From: a virus
Length of the DNA stretch: 44,649 nt
Reading direction: 5' to 3' (one strand)
Virus record (IMG/VR): IMGVR_UViG_3300015245_000283
Span: 1 to 44,649 of that record
Shown one piece after another: positions 1-6,139 of this stretch (positions within the stretch are counted from its first letter, which is position 1; each line of letters opens with the position of its first letter). The translations under genes and the position numbers were made by a program. The notes below the pieces were generated by a model. The model had not been told where the DNA came from, did not search any database, and saw only the letters and a program-made list of their open reading frames with translations.

Positions 1-34
1 GGGTCGGGCTTCTCATCTCCGTCGCGCGATGCGC

Positions 35-217
35 TCATACTTCCAGCCACTCCTTGCGCATCGCGGCGTTCTCGCGCACGTCGCGCGGCTTGCCTTCGAA
101 GACGATCGCGCCGTGGCCCATCACGTAGAGGCGCTCGGAGATGTCGAGCGCGATCGCCAGCTTCTGTTCCACCAGCAGGATCGAGATGCCGCGCTTCCTG
201 ATCTCCTCGATCCGCGC
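35..217 (-). pseudogene. C-terminal fragment of an ABC transporter ATPase (LivF/UrtE-like)
   Basis: The last 60 or so residues of an ATP-binding subunit of a branched-chain amino acid or urea type ABC importer. The segment after Walker B is recognisable: ILLVEQ (the H-loop region replaced by Q, as in LivF/UrtE) followed by DISERLYVMGHGAIVFEG, then the short tail ending EWLEV. Walker A, the signature motif and Walker B are missing. The frame stays open upstream to 313, but residues before about 217 do not look like this family. The piece does not belong to the phage gene plan and is probably host DNA joined at the contig end. Confidence 0.7.
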
Positions 218-287
218 GTCGGCCCACACCGGGTCGGGGGTTCCCGTAATCTCCAGTTCCTCGAGGGAACTTCCCGGATCGAGCCCG
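218..287. other. junction zone between host-like fragment and phage gene
   Basis: Between the last recognisable PAPS-reductase-like codon (about 288) and the first recognisable transporter codon (about 217) lie some 70 bases that fit neither protein. A short perfect inverted repeat (AGTTCC, 5-base spacer, GGAACT on the minus strand) lies here. This is where the sequence switches from phage to host-like; the exact breakpoint cannot be fixed by eye. Confidence 0.5.
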
Positions 288-599
288 ATGGCCACCCGGC
301 CCGGGGAACCCATGCTTCAGGACGATTTCCCGATATGTCTTGGGCGCGGTATATTCGAGCAGCCGCCATTGATGATCCTGCGCGACACTCAGTGCGTGGA
401 CACGAGATTCCGGAATACCGATCGTGGTGTCGATGCGGACCGCTCGTGAGAATGCCGGATGCCGCGAAGCGATATGCGTTGAACACGCGCTATCATTGCC
501 GCCGCTGAACAGGCCGAACAGGTGAGAGGCAGAATGCGTGCGCAAAGCTGCGTCGATGATTTCGAGCGATTGCGTGATCTTGCTGTCGAGCCCGCTCAC
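288..599 (-). CDS. PAPS-reductase-like PP-loop protein, N-terminal part (interrupted)
   Basis: About 104 residues of a phosphoadenosine phosphosulfate reductase family protein (PP-loop ATP pyrophosphatase fold, also used by DndC and CysH). The start is GTG at 599, overlapping the stop of the upstream gene as GTGA with GGGGG before it. The PP-loop SGGNDS is at residues 32-37, followed by IDTTIGIP and then YREIVLKHGFPGPGGH. The reading then leaves the family. The missing C-terminal half is at 44193-44649 on the same strand, so this is one gene cut by the window ends. Substrate unknown; in phages such genes often sit beside DNA-modification genes, as here. Confidence 0.8.
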
Positions 600-898
600 A
601 GCACACCCCCAAGGCCCTTGGAGGGGGAGGGGTCGCTATCGTCGGGTGCATTTCCAGTCTCGTTGCCGACGATCGTTACGCCATATATTGTTTCTGGCGT
701 AGTCCAATTTACAACCTCAACAGACGATTGAACCGGCTGCCAGCCACGGATAATGGCCTCGATCGCCTCAGAGCGTGAGGCACGGTGCTCGAAACAGCCG
801 AAGCCTCTGTTGGCGTCGGTATACGCCTCGATAAGGCGCTCCAGCTTGGCCAGATTGGCGAGCGCAACGAGGTCGAAGGAAAAATTGTCAGCCATCAT
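596..898 (-). CDS. hypothetical protein, 100 aa
   Basis: Leftward operon gene between a small basic protein and the PP-loop gene. It starts at ATG 898 inside the TGATG overlap with the upstream stop and ends in a GTGA overlap with the next gene, so translation is probably coupled. The N-terminal half is helical and leucine-rich; the C-terminal part resembles a short beta segment (TPETIYGVTIVG) with a disordered tail. No family recognised. Confidence 0.65.
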   Translation of the reverse strand: MMADNFSFDLVALANLAKLERLIEAYTDANRGFGCFEHRASRSEAIEAIIRGWQPVQSSVEVVNWTTPETIYGVTIVGNETGNAPDDSDPSPSKGLGGVL

Positions 899-1086
899 CA
901 AATCCGGTTGCTGGAGGGGGAGGGATCGCGCCGCCGTCGCTGCATGCAGATATTCCGCAGCCGGTTGATCCGCCCGCTGATCAGGGCGATTCTGTCCTCC
1001 GCCGTCCTGCGCAACCGCTCGCGGGCGAGTTCGTCATCGACCAGCCGCATGCGTTCGTCTTCAGTGAGGTAGTCGCGCCAGATCAC
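898..1086 (-). CDS. hypothetical small basic protein, 62 aa
   Basis: Starts at GTG 1086, overlapping the upstream stop (GTGA), with GAAAGGA upstream as a ribosome site. The product is strongly charged and helical (DERMRLVDDELARERLRR), probably a short coiled coil. Overlaps on both sides show it belongs to the leftward operon. Function unknown. Confidence 0.6.
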   Translation of the reverse strand: MIWRDYLTEDERMRLVDDELARERLRRTAEDRIALISGRINRLRNICMQRRRRDPSPSSNRI

Positions 1087-1208
1087 AACCCATTCCTTTC
1101 CGCAGCCGCCTCAAACGCAGCCATCATTGCCGCGAGCTCCGCCGCCAGATCATCGGCCGCGCGGTCCCATGCTTCGCTTAGGGCGAGCCATTCCGATAGG
1201 GCGCTCAT
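1083..1208 (-). CDS. hypothetical small Ala-rich protein, 41 aa
   Basis: A short gene filling the gap between the 1208-1420 and 898-1086 genes: ATG 1208 overlaps the upstream TGA (TGATG) and its own TGA overlaps the next GTG. The product (begins MSALSEWLALSEAW) is an Ala/Glu-rich helix. Support is positional only; no family is recognised. Confidence 0.5.
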   Translation of the reverse strand: MSALSEWLALSEAWDRAADDLAAELAAMMAAFEAAAERNGL

Positions 1209-1420
1209 CACACGAACATCCGACGCTGCCACTGCGCCATCCGATCGCAGACCAGCTCGACCTCACGCAACCGGTACGCGTTGGTGATGCCCGCCGTCAG
1301 GTCTCGCTTGATGTCCGCGCTGGTGGCGTCGTATTGCTCGGGCGTCTGGCGATAATCCGCACCAGCCGGGAGGGTGAAGCCAGCGCCGTCAAGGCTGGCG
1401 ATTAGGGTTTGGATGGTCAT
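1208..1420 (-). CDS. hypothetical protein, 70 aa
   Basis: Strong ribosome site (AGGAG, 6 bases before ATG 1420). The product begins MTIQTLIASLDGAGF and is predicted helical with a hydrophobic start. It is the first gene after a 50-base gap in the leftward operon, downstream of a candidate internal promoter at 1446-1474. No family recognised. Confidence 0.65.
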   Translation of the reverse strand: MTIQTLIASLDGAGFTLPAGADYRQTPEQYDATSADIKRDLTAGITNAYRLREVELVCDRMAQWQRRMFV

Positions 1421-1445
1421 CGATCACTCCTCGCTGTCTGTCACC

Positions 1446-1474
1446 GCGCTAAACCCGATTCGACAACATGTCAA
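1446..1474 (-). promoter_or_regulatory. candidate internal leftward promoter
   Basis: On the minus strand a perfect -35 TTGACA (1474-1469) is followed after 17 bases by TAGCGC, a weak -10. It sits just before the ribosome site of the gene starting at 1420. The good -35 and the position in the only gap of this stretch favour a promoter; the poor -10 limits confidence. Confidence 0.35.
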
Positions 1475-1806
1475 CACCTATCGGATGGTGACGGCGGTTT
1501 ATTCGCAGGACTCTCGCCCCACAGCCGATCGGCCGTCGCGAGCAGGTCAATTTCGTAGCGCTCATAAAATCCACGATGGCCCAGTGCCTCCACCGATTCG
1601 CGCGGCCCGTGCTGGATCATGTGATGCCTCGCGCATAGCGGTACGACGCGCTGTCCGGACCGCATAATCCGCCCGCCGTGGATCGAGGCGCTGACGTGAT
1701 GCACCGTCACGGGCCATTCGCCGCATACCAGGCACGGCAGCGTTGCGATCCAGCCCATGTGGTGGCGATCGGCCGCAGGAACCGGTTTGCGGCGGGTGCG
1801 CTTCAT
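1471..1806 (-). CDS. HNH-type nuclease-like protein (Ref/DUF968-like)
   Basis: A 111-residue protein with a zinc/HNH pattern: C25xxC28, H36-H37, then C58, H61-H62 and H66 in VPLCARHHMIQHG. This arrangement is typical of the Ref/DUF968 group of phage HNH-like proteins, metal-dependent nucleases linked to recombination. Start chosen at ATG 1806 because GAGGAAGG lies 5-6 bases upstream. It follows NinB and the annealing recombinase, giving a compact recombination module. Exact subfamily is uncertain. Confidence 0.7.
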   Translation of the reverse strand: MKRTRRKPVPAADRHHMGWIATLPCLVCGEWPVTVHHVSASIHGGRIMRSGQRVVPLCARHHMIQHGPRESVEALGHRGFYERYEIDLLATADRLWGESPANKPPSPSDRC

Positions 1807-1817
1807 GGGCGCCTTCC

Positions 1818-2213
1818 TCAGCACGATTTGCGCTCTTTCGGCTCACTCCACCGCACGCCGTTCTCGCTGCCCCAAGCGTAGAGCCACTCGATCAGGTCGG
1901 ACATTTCCCGCTTGTTGAGCTTCGACGTGCTGAACCCATGTGGAAAGGGGTTACCATCCAGCCCCTCCAGGAACTGGACATGGTGCCCGCACGCATTCAT
2001 CGCCAGCGCCTTCCATATTTCCGGGGTGTGCATCCGCCCTTGCGGCTTGGACCGGGAAACATCCGAGAGGAGCGCCCAAAGCTTGGCGTTCTGATCCAGC
2101 GATCGATTCGCCTCCCGGACGTTCACGACGGCGTCCACCGGTGCCAGATCGACCAGCCGCTTGGCCAGTTCACGTTGCGCATCGCCGCGAAGGATGACGG
2201 TCTGGCCAGCCAT
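1818..2213 (-). CDS. ninB: NinB-like recombination protein
   Basis: A 131-residue protein matching the NinB (lambda Orf) pattern: N-terminal strand with QTVILRGDAQRE, then the conserved RSLDQNAKLWALLSDVS, and a C-terminal SDLIEWLYAWGSENGVRW segment. Lambda Orf is a recombination mediator that binds SSB and loads the annealing protein. Its start overlaps the end of the annealing recombinase gene, matching that role. Length is close to the family norm (about 140). Confidence 0.85.
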   Translation of the reverse strand: MAGQTVILRGDAQRELAKRLVDLAPVDAVVNVREANRSLDQNAKLWALLSDVSRSKPQGRMHTPEIWKALAMNACGHHVQFLEGLDGNPFPHGFSTSKLNKREMSDLIEWLYAWGSENGVRWSEPKERKSC

Positions 2214-2974
2214 TATCCCGACCTCGTAACGTCGCTTTTCCAGCTATCGTCAAACGACGCCTTCGCCTCCTCGATCTCGCGGGCAAGGCCCTTGAAATCG
2301 GCGCCGTCGCCCAGCCAGAAAAACTCAAGCTCCGCCTTCACCTGATTGATCAGCGGCGCATTGTCTGCGAGTACGATATCGAGCTGGTCGGCGTCGCCGC
2401 AGCCGTGAAGATCGCGGACGAACTCGCCGCATTTGGTGCGTATCTCGCCACGGGTCTTGATGAGGCCTTCAAGTGGCTTGGGCTTCTGTCTTTGCTCCTG
2501 TTCGGCTGGCGCAAATTCCTGGCGCATCTCCTGCACATACTTGCTGTCATCGAACAGCCCCATATGCACGTCAGCCGCAACGCCGATGAACTTGAACGCG
2601 TTTCCAAGCGCATCGGTGAAGGCCTTTTTGAAGGCTTCGTCATCGCAGAAAAACCCGCTCTGGCGCTTGGCCTGAACCTTGTCGCCGCCAACACCGAAGA
2701 CGACATTGTCCTTGCTGCCATGCCACGCCGAAACGGTGCAGAACACGAGGATTTCACCCTCACACGGCACGACTTGATAATGCGGTTCGAAGGATCCCCA
2801 GCCAATGCCGCAAGGGCCGAACGTCTCGGTCAGGCGCCGCACGATCCAGATCGGTTTGATCGCCGTGCCCTTGAATCCGCCCGACCGATTGAAGGGCTTC
2901 GTGTGTGCTGGATCGGTCTTGGCGAGGGAATCCCAAATCGCCGTGCGCGTATCGGTTTCGGTTGGTTTCGTCAT
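2213..2974 (-). CDS. ssDNA-annealing recombinase (Erf/Rad52-like)
   Basis: A 253-residue protein of the phage single-strand annealing type. The N-terminal core has KPIWIVRRLTETFGPCGIGWG, a beta-rich stretch, then the hallmark DEAFKKAFTDALGNAFKFIG and DVHMGLFDDSKYV of the DUF1071/Rad52-like group. The C-terminal 90 residues are charged and helical, probably a partner-binding tail. It pairs complementary single strands in phage recombination, and NinB and an HNH protein follow directly. The start at 2974 has GAAGGAAG upstream. Which annealing superfamily it belongs to is inferred. Confidence 0.75.
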   Translation of the reverse strand: MTKPTETDTRTAIWDSLAKTDPAHTKPFNRSGGFKGTAIKPIWIVRRLTETFGPCGIGWGSFEPHYQVVPCEGEILVFCTVSAWHGSKDNVVFGVGGDKVQAKRQSGFFCDDEAFKKAFTDALGNAFKFIGVAADVHMGLFDDSKYVQEMRQEFAPAEQEQRQKPKPLEGLIKTRGEIRTKCGEFVRDLHGCGDADQLDIVLADNAPLINQVKAELEFFWLGDGADFKGLAREIEEAKASFDDSWKSDVTRSG

Positions 2975-3433
2975 AGTTCTTCCTTCTCAGGCAATAGTCC
3001 GCTTCCCGCTTAACGGGGAGCGAAAGACATCTTTCGCTTCACGGCGTGCCCCGGATCGCTACTGCCCCTGACTTTACCTCGCCTGTCCGTCCCCTCGCGG
3101 GCGGTGGACCAAACCGGGGTCGGGCATCAGATGCCAGCTCCACTATTTGGCGAGATATCCTGGCACCGCGTCGGCGCTTCGGGGTGCGGGAAGTCCCCTC
3201 TTGCAAGGGGCAAAGGACACCGTCAGACATCGGGCCTCGATCGTGGATGCCCAGCACGTTGGGGGAAGTTCGTTTCGCCGCAGATGTCGGCTTGCACGGG
3301 TTTCCCAAGGCGGCTTCATTCGAAATGCCTCGGGGTGAAGCGCCAATGCGCATAAACCCTTGTATCTCACACCCGCTCGGTATATCATCCGATCGAGAGG
3401 CGGCGCTCGGGTCATTCGGGTGCCGCCTCAACA
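2975..3433. other. 459-base region without a convincing gene, several hairpins
   Basis: Untranslated stretch between the HTH regulator and the recombinase in the leftward operon. Open frames exist on both strands but have no family resemblance and implausible composition. On the minus strand it can form several stems, such as GGCGCTTC with GAAGCGCC, CCCCT/AGGGG, and the tandem hairpins next to the recombinase. It may be a leader RNA, attenuator or small RNA; no known RNA class was recognised. Confidence 0.45.
3019..3038 (-). promoter_or_regulatory. hairpin in the recombinase leader
   Basis: Perfect stem AGCGAAAG/CTTTCGCT with a 4-base loop, followed on the minus strand by a second short hairpin (CCCG/CGGG around 3005-3017). 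No T-run follows, so a classic rho-independent terminator is unlikely. It lies 45 bases before the recombinase start and may control its translation. Confidence 0.35.
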
Positions 3434-3658
3434 TCATGCATCTTCCGACATGGATTGCAAGCGCTCTTTTCGCGGGATGCGGACAATTGTTCGCCTAAGA
3501 CCGAGCCGCGACAGGATCAGGTCATTCGCGCCCTTCCTGCCGTTCATCACCTCGCTAAGATACGATCGGCTGATACCCAAATGGGAAGCCAGGGTTGCGG
3601 CACCTTTCCACCCCGCCTTTTCGCGAAGCATCACCCGCACATCCTCATCGCTAAGCAT
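3434..3658 (-). CDS. HTH transcriptional regulator, 74 aa
   Basis: Small DNA-binding protein with a lambda-repressor-like helix-turn-helix: GWKGAATLASHLGISRSYLSEVMNG (residues about 16-40), then a basic tail. No dimerisation or peptidase domain, so it is a Cro/XRE-size regulator rather than a full CI. It has a strong ribosome site (GAGGAGG). Just upstream lies an inverted repeat (GCAATCCA/TGGATTGC), and the half-site TGGATTGC recurs inside its own 3' end, suggesting autoregulation. Confidence 0.75.
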   Translation of the reverse strand: MLSDEDVRVMLREKAGWKGAATLASHLGISRSYLSEVMNGRKGANDLILSRLGLRRTIVRIPRKERLQSMSEDA

Positions 3659-3680
3659 ACTTCCTCCTCAAACATCTATC

Positions 3681-3707
3681 GCAATCCACGCCCTGACCAT
3701 GGATTGC
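3681..3707. promoter_or_regulatory. inverted repeat, candidate operator of the HTH regulator
   Basis: Perfect inverted repeat: GCAATCCA, 11-base spacer, TGGATTGC, ending 23 bases before the regulator's start codon. A further copy of TGGATTGC is at 3451-3458. Arm length and spacing suit a small HTH dimer. The assignment is inference. Confidence 0.45.
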
Positions 3708-3719
3708 GGAGGTGTTCGA

Positions 3720-3902
3720 TCAGGCGACGATTTCCCCGTACCCGTACCCGTCCCCGTACCCGTACCCGTACCCGTACCCGTACCCGTACCCGTACCCGTC
3801 CCCGTACCCGTCCCGCGCAGCCTCAGCCGCGCCACTGAGAAGCCGCGCCACGTCAGCGGCCCTGAATCGGCGCCGCTTTCCATGCGGCTTCCGCCTTGGC
3901 AT
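3720..3902 (-). CDS. small protein with (Gly-Tyr)n tract, 60 aa
   Basis: Begins MPRRKPHGKRRRFRAADVARLL. This resembles a common small phage protein type with a basic start, an 'F-x-x-A-D-V-x-R-x-L' helix, a short AA-linker and an end like DG-x-I. Here residues 31-56 between linker and final EIVA are replaced by alternating Gly-Tyr/Gly-Asp from the hexamer repeat. The end of that family pattern after the repeat supports this frame over the competing one at 3668-3883 (Gly-Thr). It overlaps the upstream gene by 50 bases and has only a weak ribosome site. Confidence 0.5.
   Translation of the reverse strand: MPRRKPHGKRRRFRAADVARLLSGAAEAARDGYGDGYGYGYGYGYGYGYGDGYGYGEIVA
3735..3812. repeat. hexanucleotide tandem repeat, 13 copies of CCCGTA/CCCGTC
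   Basis: Thirteen contiguous hexamers, ten CCCGTA and three CCCGTC, 78 bases in all. Read on the minus strand in the frame of the 3720-3902 gene it encodes alternating Gly-Tyr (Asp at variant copies). As the unit is a multiple of three, copy change would alter protein length without a frameshift. Replication slippage is the likely origin. Confidence 0.95.
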
Positions 3903-4245
3903 CAACCGCAAAAACTGCGGTGACACCCTCCAGGGAAACGCTAGGAACGGTCGCACTGATCTTGCATCCGGGCGTTGGCCCATTGTCGCACAGGCCGAAC
4001 ACGCCACCGACATCGGTGGACCAATACAAGCACATGCGAGCGCCGGTCATTTTGATAGGGCGAGCACTCGCATTGGTCGTATAGCCGAACACCACGCCGC
4101 GCCTTTCGGTGCAGACGAGAACAGGGACAGGGACAGATTCGCCAGACCAATCATTGGCGGCTGTCGATAGCCAAGTTTGCTCACACCCTCCGAATTGTGC
4201 CGCGATGCGCTTGGCGTCTCCAATGGTCAGATCATCAATATTCAT
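3853..4245 (-). CDS. hypothetical protein, DUF6948-like
   Basis: 130 residues, beginning MNIDDLTIGDAKRIAAQFGG. It contains VPVLVCTERRGVVFGYTTN, then ARMCLYWSTDVGGVFGLCDNG and a C-terminal helix. This order (short helix, a barrel-like segment on access or appearance, 'ARxxxYW') is that of the DUF6948 phage proteins, function unknown. Start at 4245 chosen for AAGGAG 7 bases upstream; ATG 4251 is too close. It follows a strong hairpin at 4271-4304. Confidence 0.6.
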   Translation of the reverse strand: MNIDDLTIGDAKRIAAQFGGCEQTWLSTAANDWSGESVPVPVLVCTERRGVVFGYTTNASARPIKMTGARMCLYWSTDVGGVFGLCDNGPTPGCKISATVPSVSLEGVTAVFAVDAKAEAAWKAAPIQGR

Positions 4246-4270
4246 GCTCATTCTCCTTGGTTGAAATTTG

Positions 4271-4304
4271 GGGCGGCGACCTCGGGGGTACTCGATCGCC
4301 GCCC
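4271..4304 (-). promoter_or_regulatory. GC-rich hairpin between leftward genes
   Basis: Perfect 9-bp inverted repeat GGGCGGCGA/TCGCCGCCC with a 16-base loop, preceded on the minus strand by a second stem CCAGC/GCTGG (about 4309-4323). It lies in the 93-base gap between the membrane protein and the DUF6948-like gene. No T-run follows, so an attenuator or mRNA-processing structure is more likely than a full terminator. Confidence 0.4.
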
Positions 4305-4338
4305 GCACCAGCGGGGTGCTGGCGCTATCTGATCTCCT

Positions 4339-4497
4339 TCAGCGGCAAAACGCCGCAACGAAATACAACACCGTCAGCGCCATCAGAACGCCGCAAAGGG
4401 CTCCGACCTTGCGGCTGGCGTTGCTTTCGCGGGCAAGCGGCATCAGCCGGATACGGCGGTCGTCCATGTGGTGGACGGTGCGGCGCTGGTCGATCAT
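4339..4497 (-). CDS. small membrane protein, first leftward gene
   Basis: 52 residues: a charged N-terminal half beginning MIDQRRTVHHMDDRR and one C-terminal membrane helix (VGALCGVLMALTVLYFVAAF). The start at 4497 has GAGGAAG 6 bases upstream. It is the first gene of the leftward unit, about 30 bases after the promoter at 4530-4558. Position suggests an early regulatory or superinfection-exclusion role, but nothing in the sequence proves it. Confidence 0.6.
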   Translation of the reverse strand: MIDQRRTVHHMDDRRIRLMPLARESNASRKVGALCGVLMALTVLYFVAAFCR

Positions 4498-4529
4498 CTC
4501 TGCTTCCTCGCTGGGTTTGCCTTGCCCCG

Positions 4530-4558
4530 TTATTGGCACATGCAATTGTGCCAGTCAA
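4530..4558 (-). promoter_or_regulatory. leftward early promoter
   Basis: Minus-strand -35 TTGACT (4558-4553), 17-base spacer, -10 CAATAA (4535-4530). The spacer is almost exactly the inverted repeat of the operator 4534-4553, so repressor binding would block polymerase. Its -35 lies back to back with that of the rightward promoter. Confidence 0.6.
4534..4553. promoter_or_regulatory. operator: TGGCACA-N6-TGTGCCA
   Basis: Perfect 7-bp inverted repeat centred inside the leftward promoter spacer. A second TGTGCCA half-site is at 4580-4586 inside the rightward promoter, with a degenerate partner (CCACA) upstream of it. The arrangement is that of an immunity switch with one operator per divergent promoter. 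Probably bound by the 4598-4795 HTH protein (inference). Confidence 0.6.
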
Positions 4559-4561
4559 CCG

Positions 4562-4590
4562 TTGACCGCCACATTTTTTTGTGCCACTCC
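4562..4590 (+). promoter_or_regulatory. candidate rightward early promoter
   Basis: -35 TTGACC (4562-4567), 17-base spacer containing the second TGTGCCA half-site, then CACTCC as a poor -10. Transcription would begin close to 4597-4598, the first base of the Cro-like start codon, so the message may be leaderless; no ribosome site is seen before that ATG. Confidence 0.4.
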
Positions 4591-4597
4591 ATTCCCC

Positions 4598-4795
4598 ATG
4601 ATCGACCAGGAAATCGAAGCCATCCGCGCATTCGTGAAAACGAAGCGCCGCTCCCGCCGCCATCTCGCGCGAGATGCCGGGGTTCACCGTAACACGCTGG
4701 CGAATATGTTCCAGCCGTGTTGGAACCCAACGGCTGAAACGATCCGGGCGCTGCGTGTCGCGATCGATGCGGCAGAGATGGAGTACGTCAAATGA
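4598..4795 (+). CDS. Cro-like HTH repressor, 65 aa
   Basis: First rightward gene. Its helix-turn-helix is RRSRRHLARDAGVHRNTLANMF (about residues 17-38), then a short helix, IRALRVAIDAAE. Size and position fit Cro of lambdoid switches. The start ATG lacks an upstream Shine-Dalgarno sequence, consistent with a leaderless message. Its stop overlaps the next start (ATGA). Likely target: the TGGCACA/TGTGCCA operators just upstream. Confidence 0.7.
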   Translation: MIDQEIEAIRAFVKTKRRSRRHLARDAGVHRNTLANMFQPCWNPTAETIRALRVAIDAAEMEYVK

Positions 4796-5034
4796 GCGAT
4801 GGCGTGCATGAAATACATGGCACGAGTTGCCGAGAAAATAATGCGGGCCGAACGCCTGCTTTGTGCTCGATTGAGGAGCGCGGCTATACGGTGATTCTGA
4901 AAGGGACCGGGCAGTTTGGATCGGTGCTAACATCGGCGCAGGCTCGCTATCTGGCAAGCAAGCTCTATCGTCTGGCGCGACGCATCCGCCAGCGGGAAGT
5001 CGAAAATGAGAGCGTGGGCGGCGGGGCGCAATGA
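4792..5034 (+). CDS. hypothetical protein, 80 aa
   Basis: Lies between the Cro-like gene and the sliding clamp with ATGA overlaps on both sides, so the three are probably co-translated. The middle (GYTVILKGTGQFGSVLTSAQARYLASKLYRLARRI) looks like a short strand pair followed by a basic helix. No family recognised. Confidence 0.65.
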   Translation: MSDGVHEIHGTSCRENNAGRTPALCSIEERGYTVILKGTGQFGSVLTSAQARYLASKLYRLARRIRQREVENESVGGGAQ

Positions 5035-6128
5035 CCATCATCACCGCCAATCGCGCTACCCTTGCCGCAGCACTCAAGCACGGCGCCTCGATTATCGAGA
5101 AAAGCAACATCCCCGTAATCAACAATGTTCGGTTATCGGTAGCCCGCGGGCAAGCGGCGCTTCTGTTCACTGATCGGTCGCTGTGGCTATCCGTCTCGGT
5201 TGAGGCCCGGTCCGACACCATTACCGCGATCACGCTTCCGGCGGCACTTTTCTCGCGCACAGTTGCCGCCATGGATGGGGATGCCATCAAACTGGCCATT
5301 ACCAAGGCGCAGGCTATCCTTACATGTGGCCGGACGGAGTTCAAACTTCCGACGATCCCGGCCGACCAGTTCCCAGGATTACCCGAAGACGCATTCGGCG
5401 CGAAGGAGCCGGCGATCGTATCTGCCTCAGCGCTGGCATCTGCGCTCGGAAGCGTGACCTACGCCCTGCCATCTATGATCTGCAATCATCCACAGGCGAT
5501 CCTGTTCGATTTTGTGGATGGTGACATTCACCTCATTGCCAGAGATCGCAGCCGAAGCGCGCATGATCTGGTCGTCAATGGTGGCGTCGATTTCGGCAGT
5601 TTCGGCCTGCCGCTCAAGGCATCGCAACTGATCGCCAGCCTATGCGAAGAATCTCGCGATATCGATGTCACGATCCGCACAACGGACCGGCTGGCGCTAT
5701 TCGAGATAGGACGATGGCAGGTGATAACCGCCATCGCCGAAATGAAGACATTCGCCTATGCTGCGGTGATTGATGAACGCCCCGGCGATCCGATCATTTT
5801 CGACCCGCGCGAAATGGGCAAGGCCCTTGACCGACTGGGGCTGATATCGGATCAATATTCGATGGGCATCAAGCTTGAGTTGGCCGATGATACGGCCACG
5901 CTGTCGGTCGTCAATCACAAGTCCGGGGAGGCCAGTGAGCGTGTGACGATCGCCTATGAAGGTGACGCACAAACGCTCGGCTATAGCCTGCCATACCTGC
6001 GGGACGCCCTACGCAAGATACCGGGAGAAGAAGTGGAGATGTATATTTCCTCCCCCATCAAACGAGCGCTTATCACCTCCCGCGATTCGGACGGCGGGAC
6101 GCATATCATCGGTCCGTTTCTGGTTTGA
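5031..6128 (+). CDS. dnaN: DNA polymerase III beta sliding clamp homologue
   Basis: 365 residues, the full length of bacterial DnaN. Family signatures: N-terminal helix with ALKHGASIIEKSNIPVINNVRL, ILTCGRTEFKLPTIPADQFPGLP (equivalent to the FTLPTLPAxDFP segment), and a C-terminus THIIGPFLV equivalent to the HVVMPMRL end that forms the partner-binding pocket. The clamp is a ring that tethers polymerase to DNA. No phage polymerase is present, so it probably recruits or retunes host Pol III. Intact, with no frameshift or missing domain. Confidence 0.9.
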   Translation: MTIITANRATLAAALKHGASIIEKSNIPVINNVRLSVARGQAALLFTDRSLWLSVSVEARSDTITAITLPAALFSRTVAAMDGDAIKLAITKAQAILTCGRTEFKLPTIPADQFPGLPEDAFGAKEPAIVSASALASALGSVTYALPSMICNHPQAILFDFVDGDIHLIARDRSRSAHDLVVNGGVDFGSFGLPLKASQLIASLCEESRDIDVTIRTTDRLALFEIGRWQVITAIAEMKTFAYAAVIDERPGDPIIFDPREMGKALDRLGLISDQYSMGIKLELADDTATLSVVNHKSGEASERVTIAYEGDAQTLGYSLPYLRDALRKIPGEEVEMYISSPIKRALITSRDSDGGTHIIGPFLV

Positions 6129-6139
6129 AAGGAAATACC

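Noticed and set aside
3046-3498. 150-residue plus-strand frame in the leader before the recombinase
   Set aside because: Overlaps the HTH gene end, has no ribosome site and no family resemblance; the region is better described as non-coding.
3735-3812. Regular repeat as a CRISPR array or telomere-like end
   Set aside because: The units are contiguous hexamers without spacers; no cas genes; it lies inside the genome next to regulators.
3668-3883. Gly-Thr repeat protein in the alternative frame of the hexamer array
   Set aside because: Neither end resembles a known protein type, whereas the Gly-Tyr frame has a recognisable start and end; kept only as an alternative.
4325-5344. 339-residue minus-strand frame across the Cro-like and clamp genes
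   Set aside because: Runs through the operator region and two supported rightward genes; composition and lack of a start signal argue against it.
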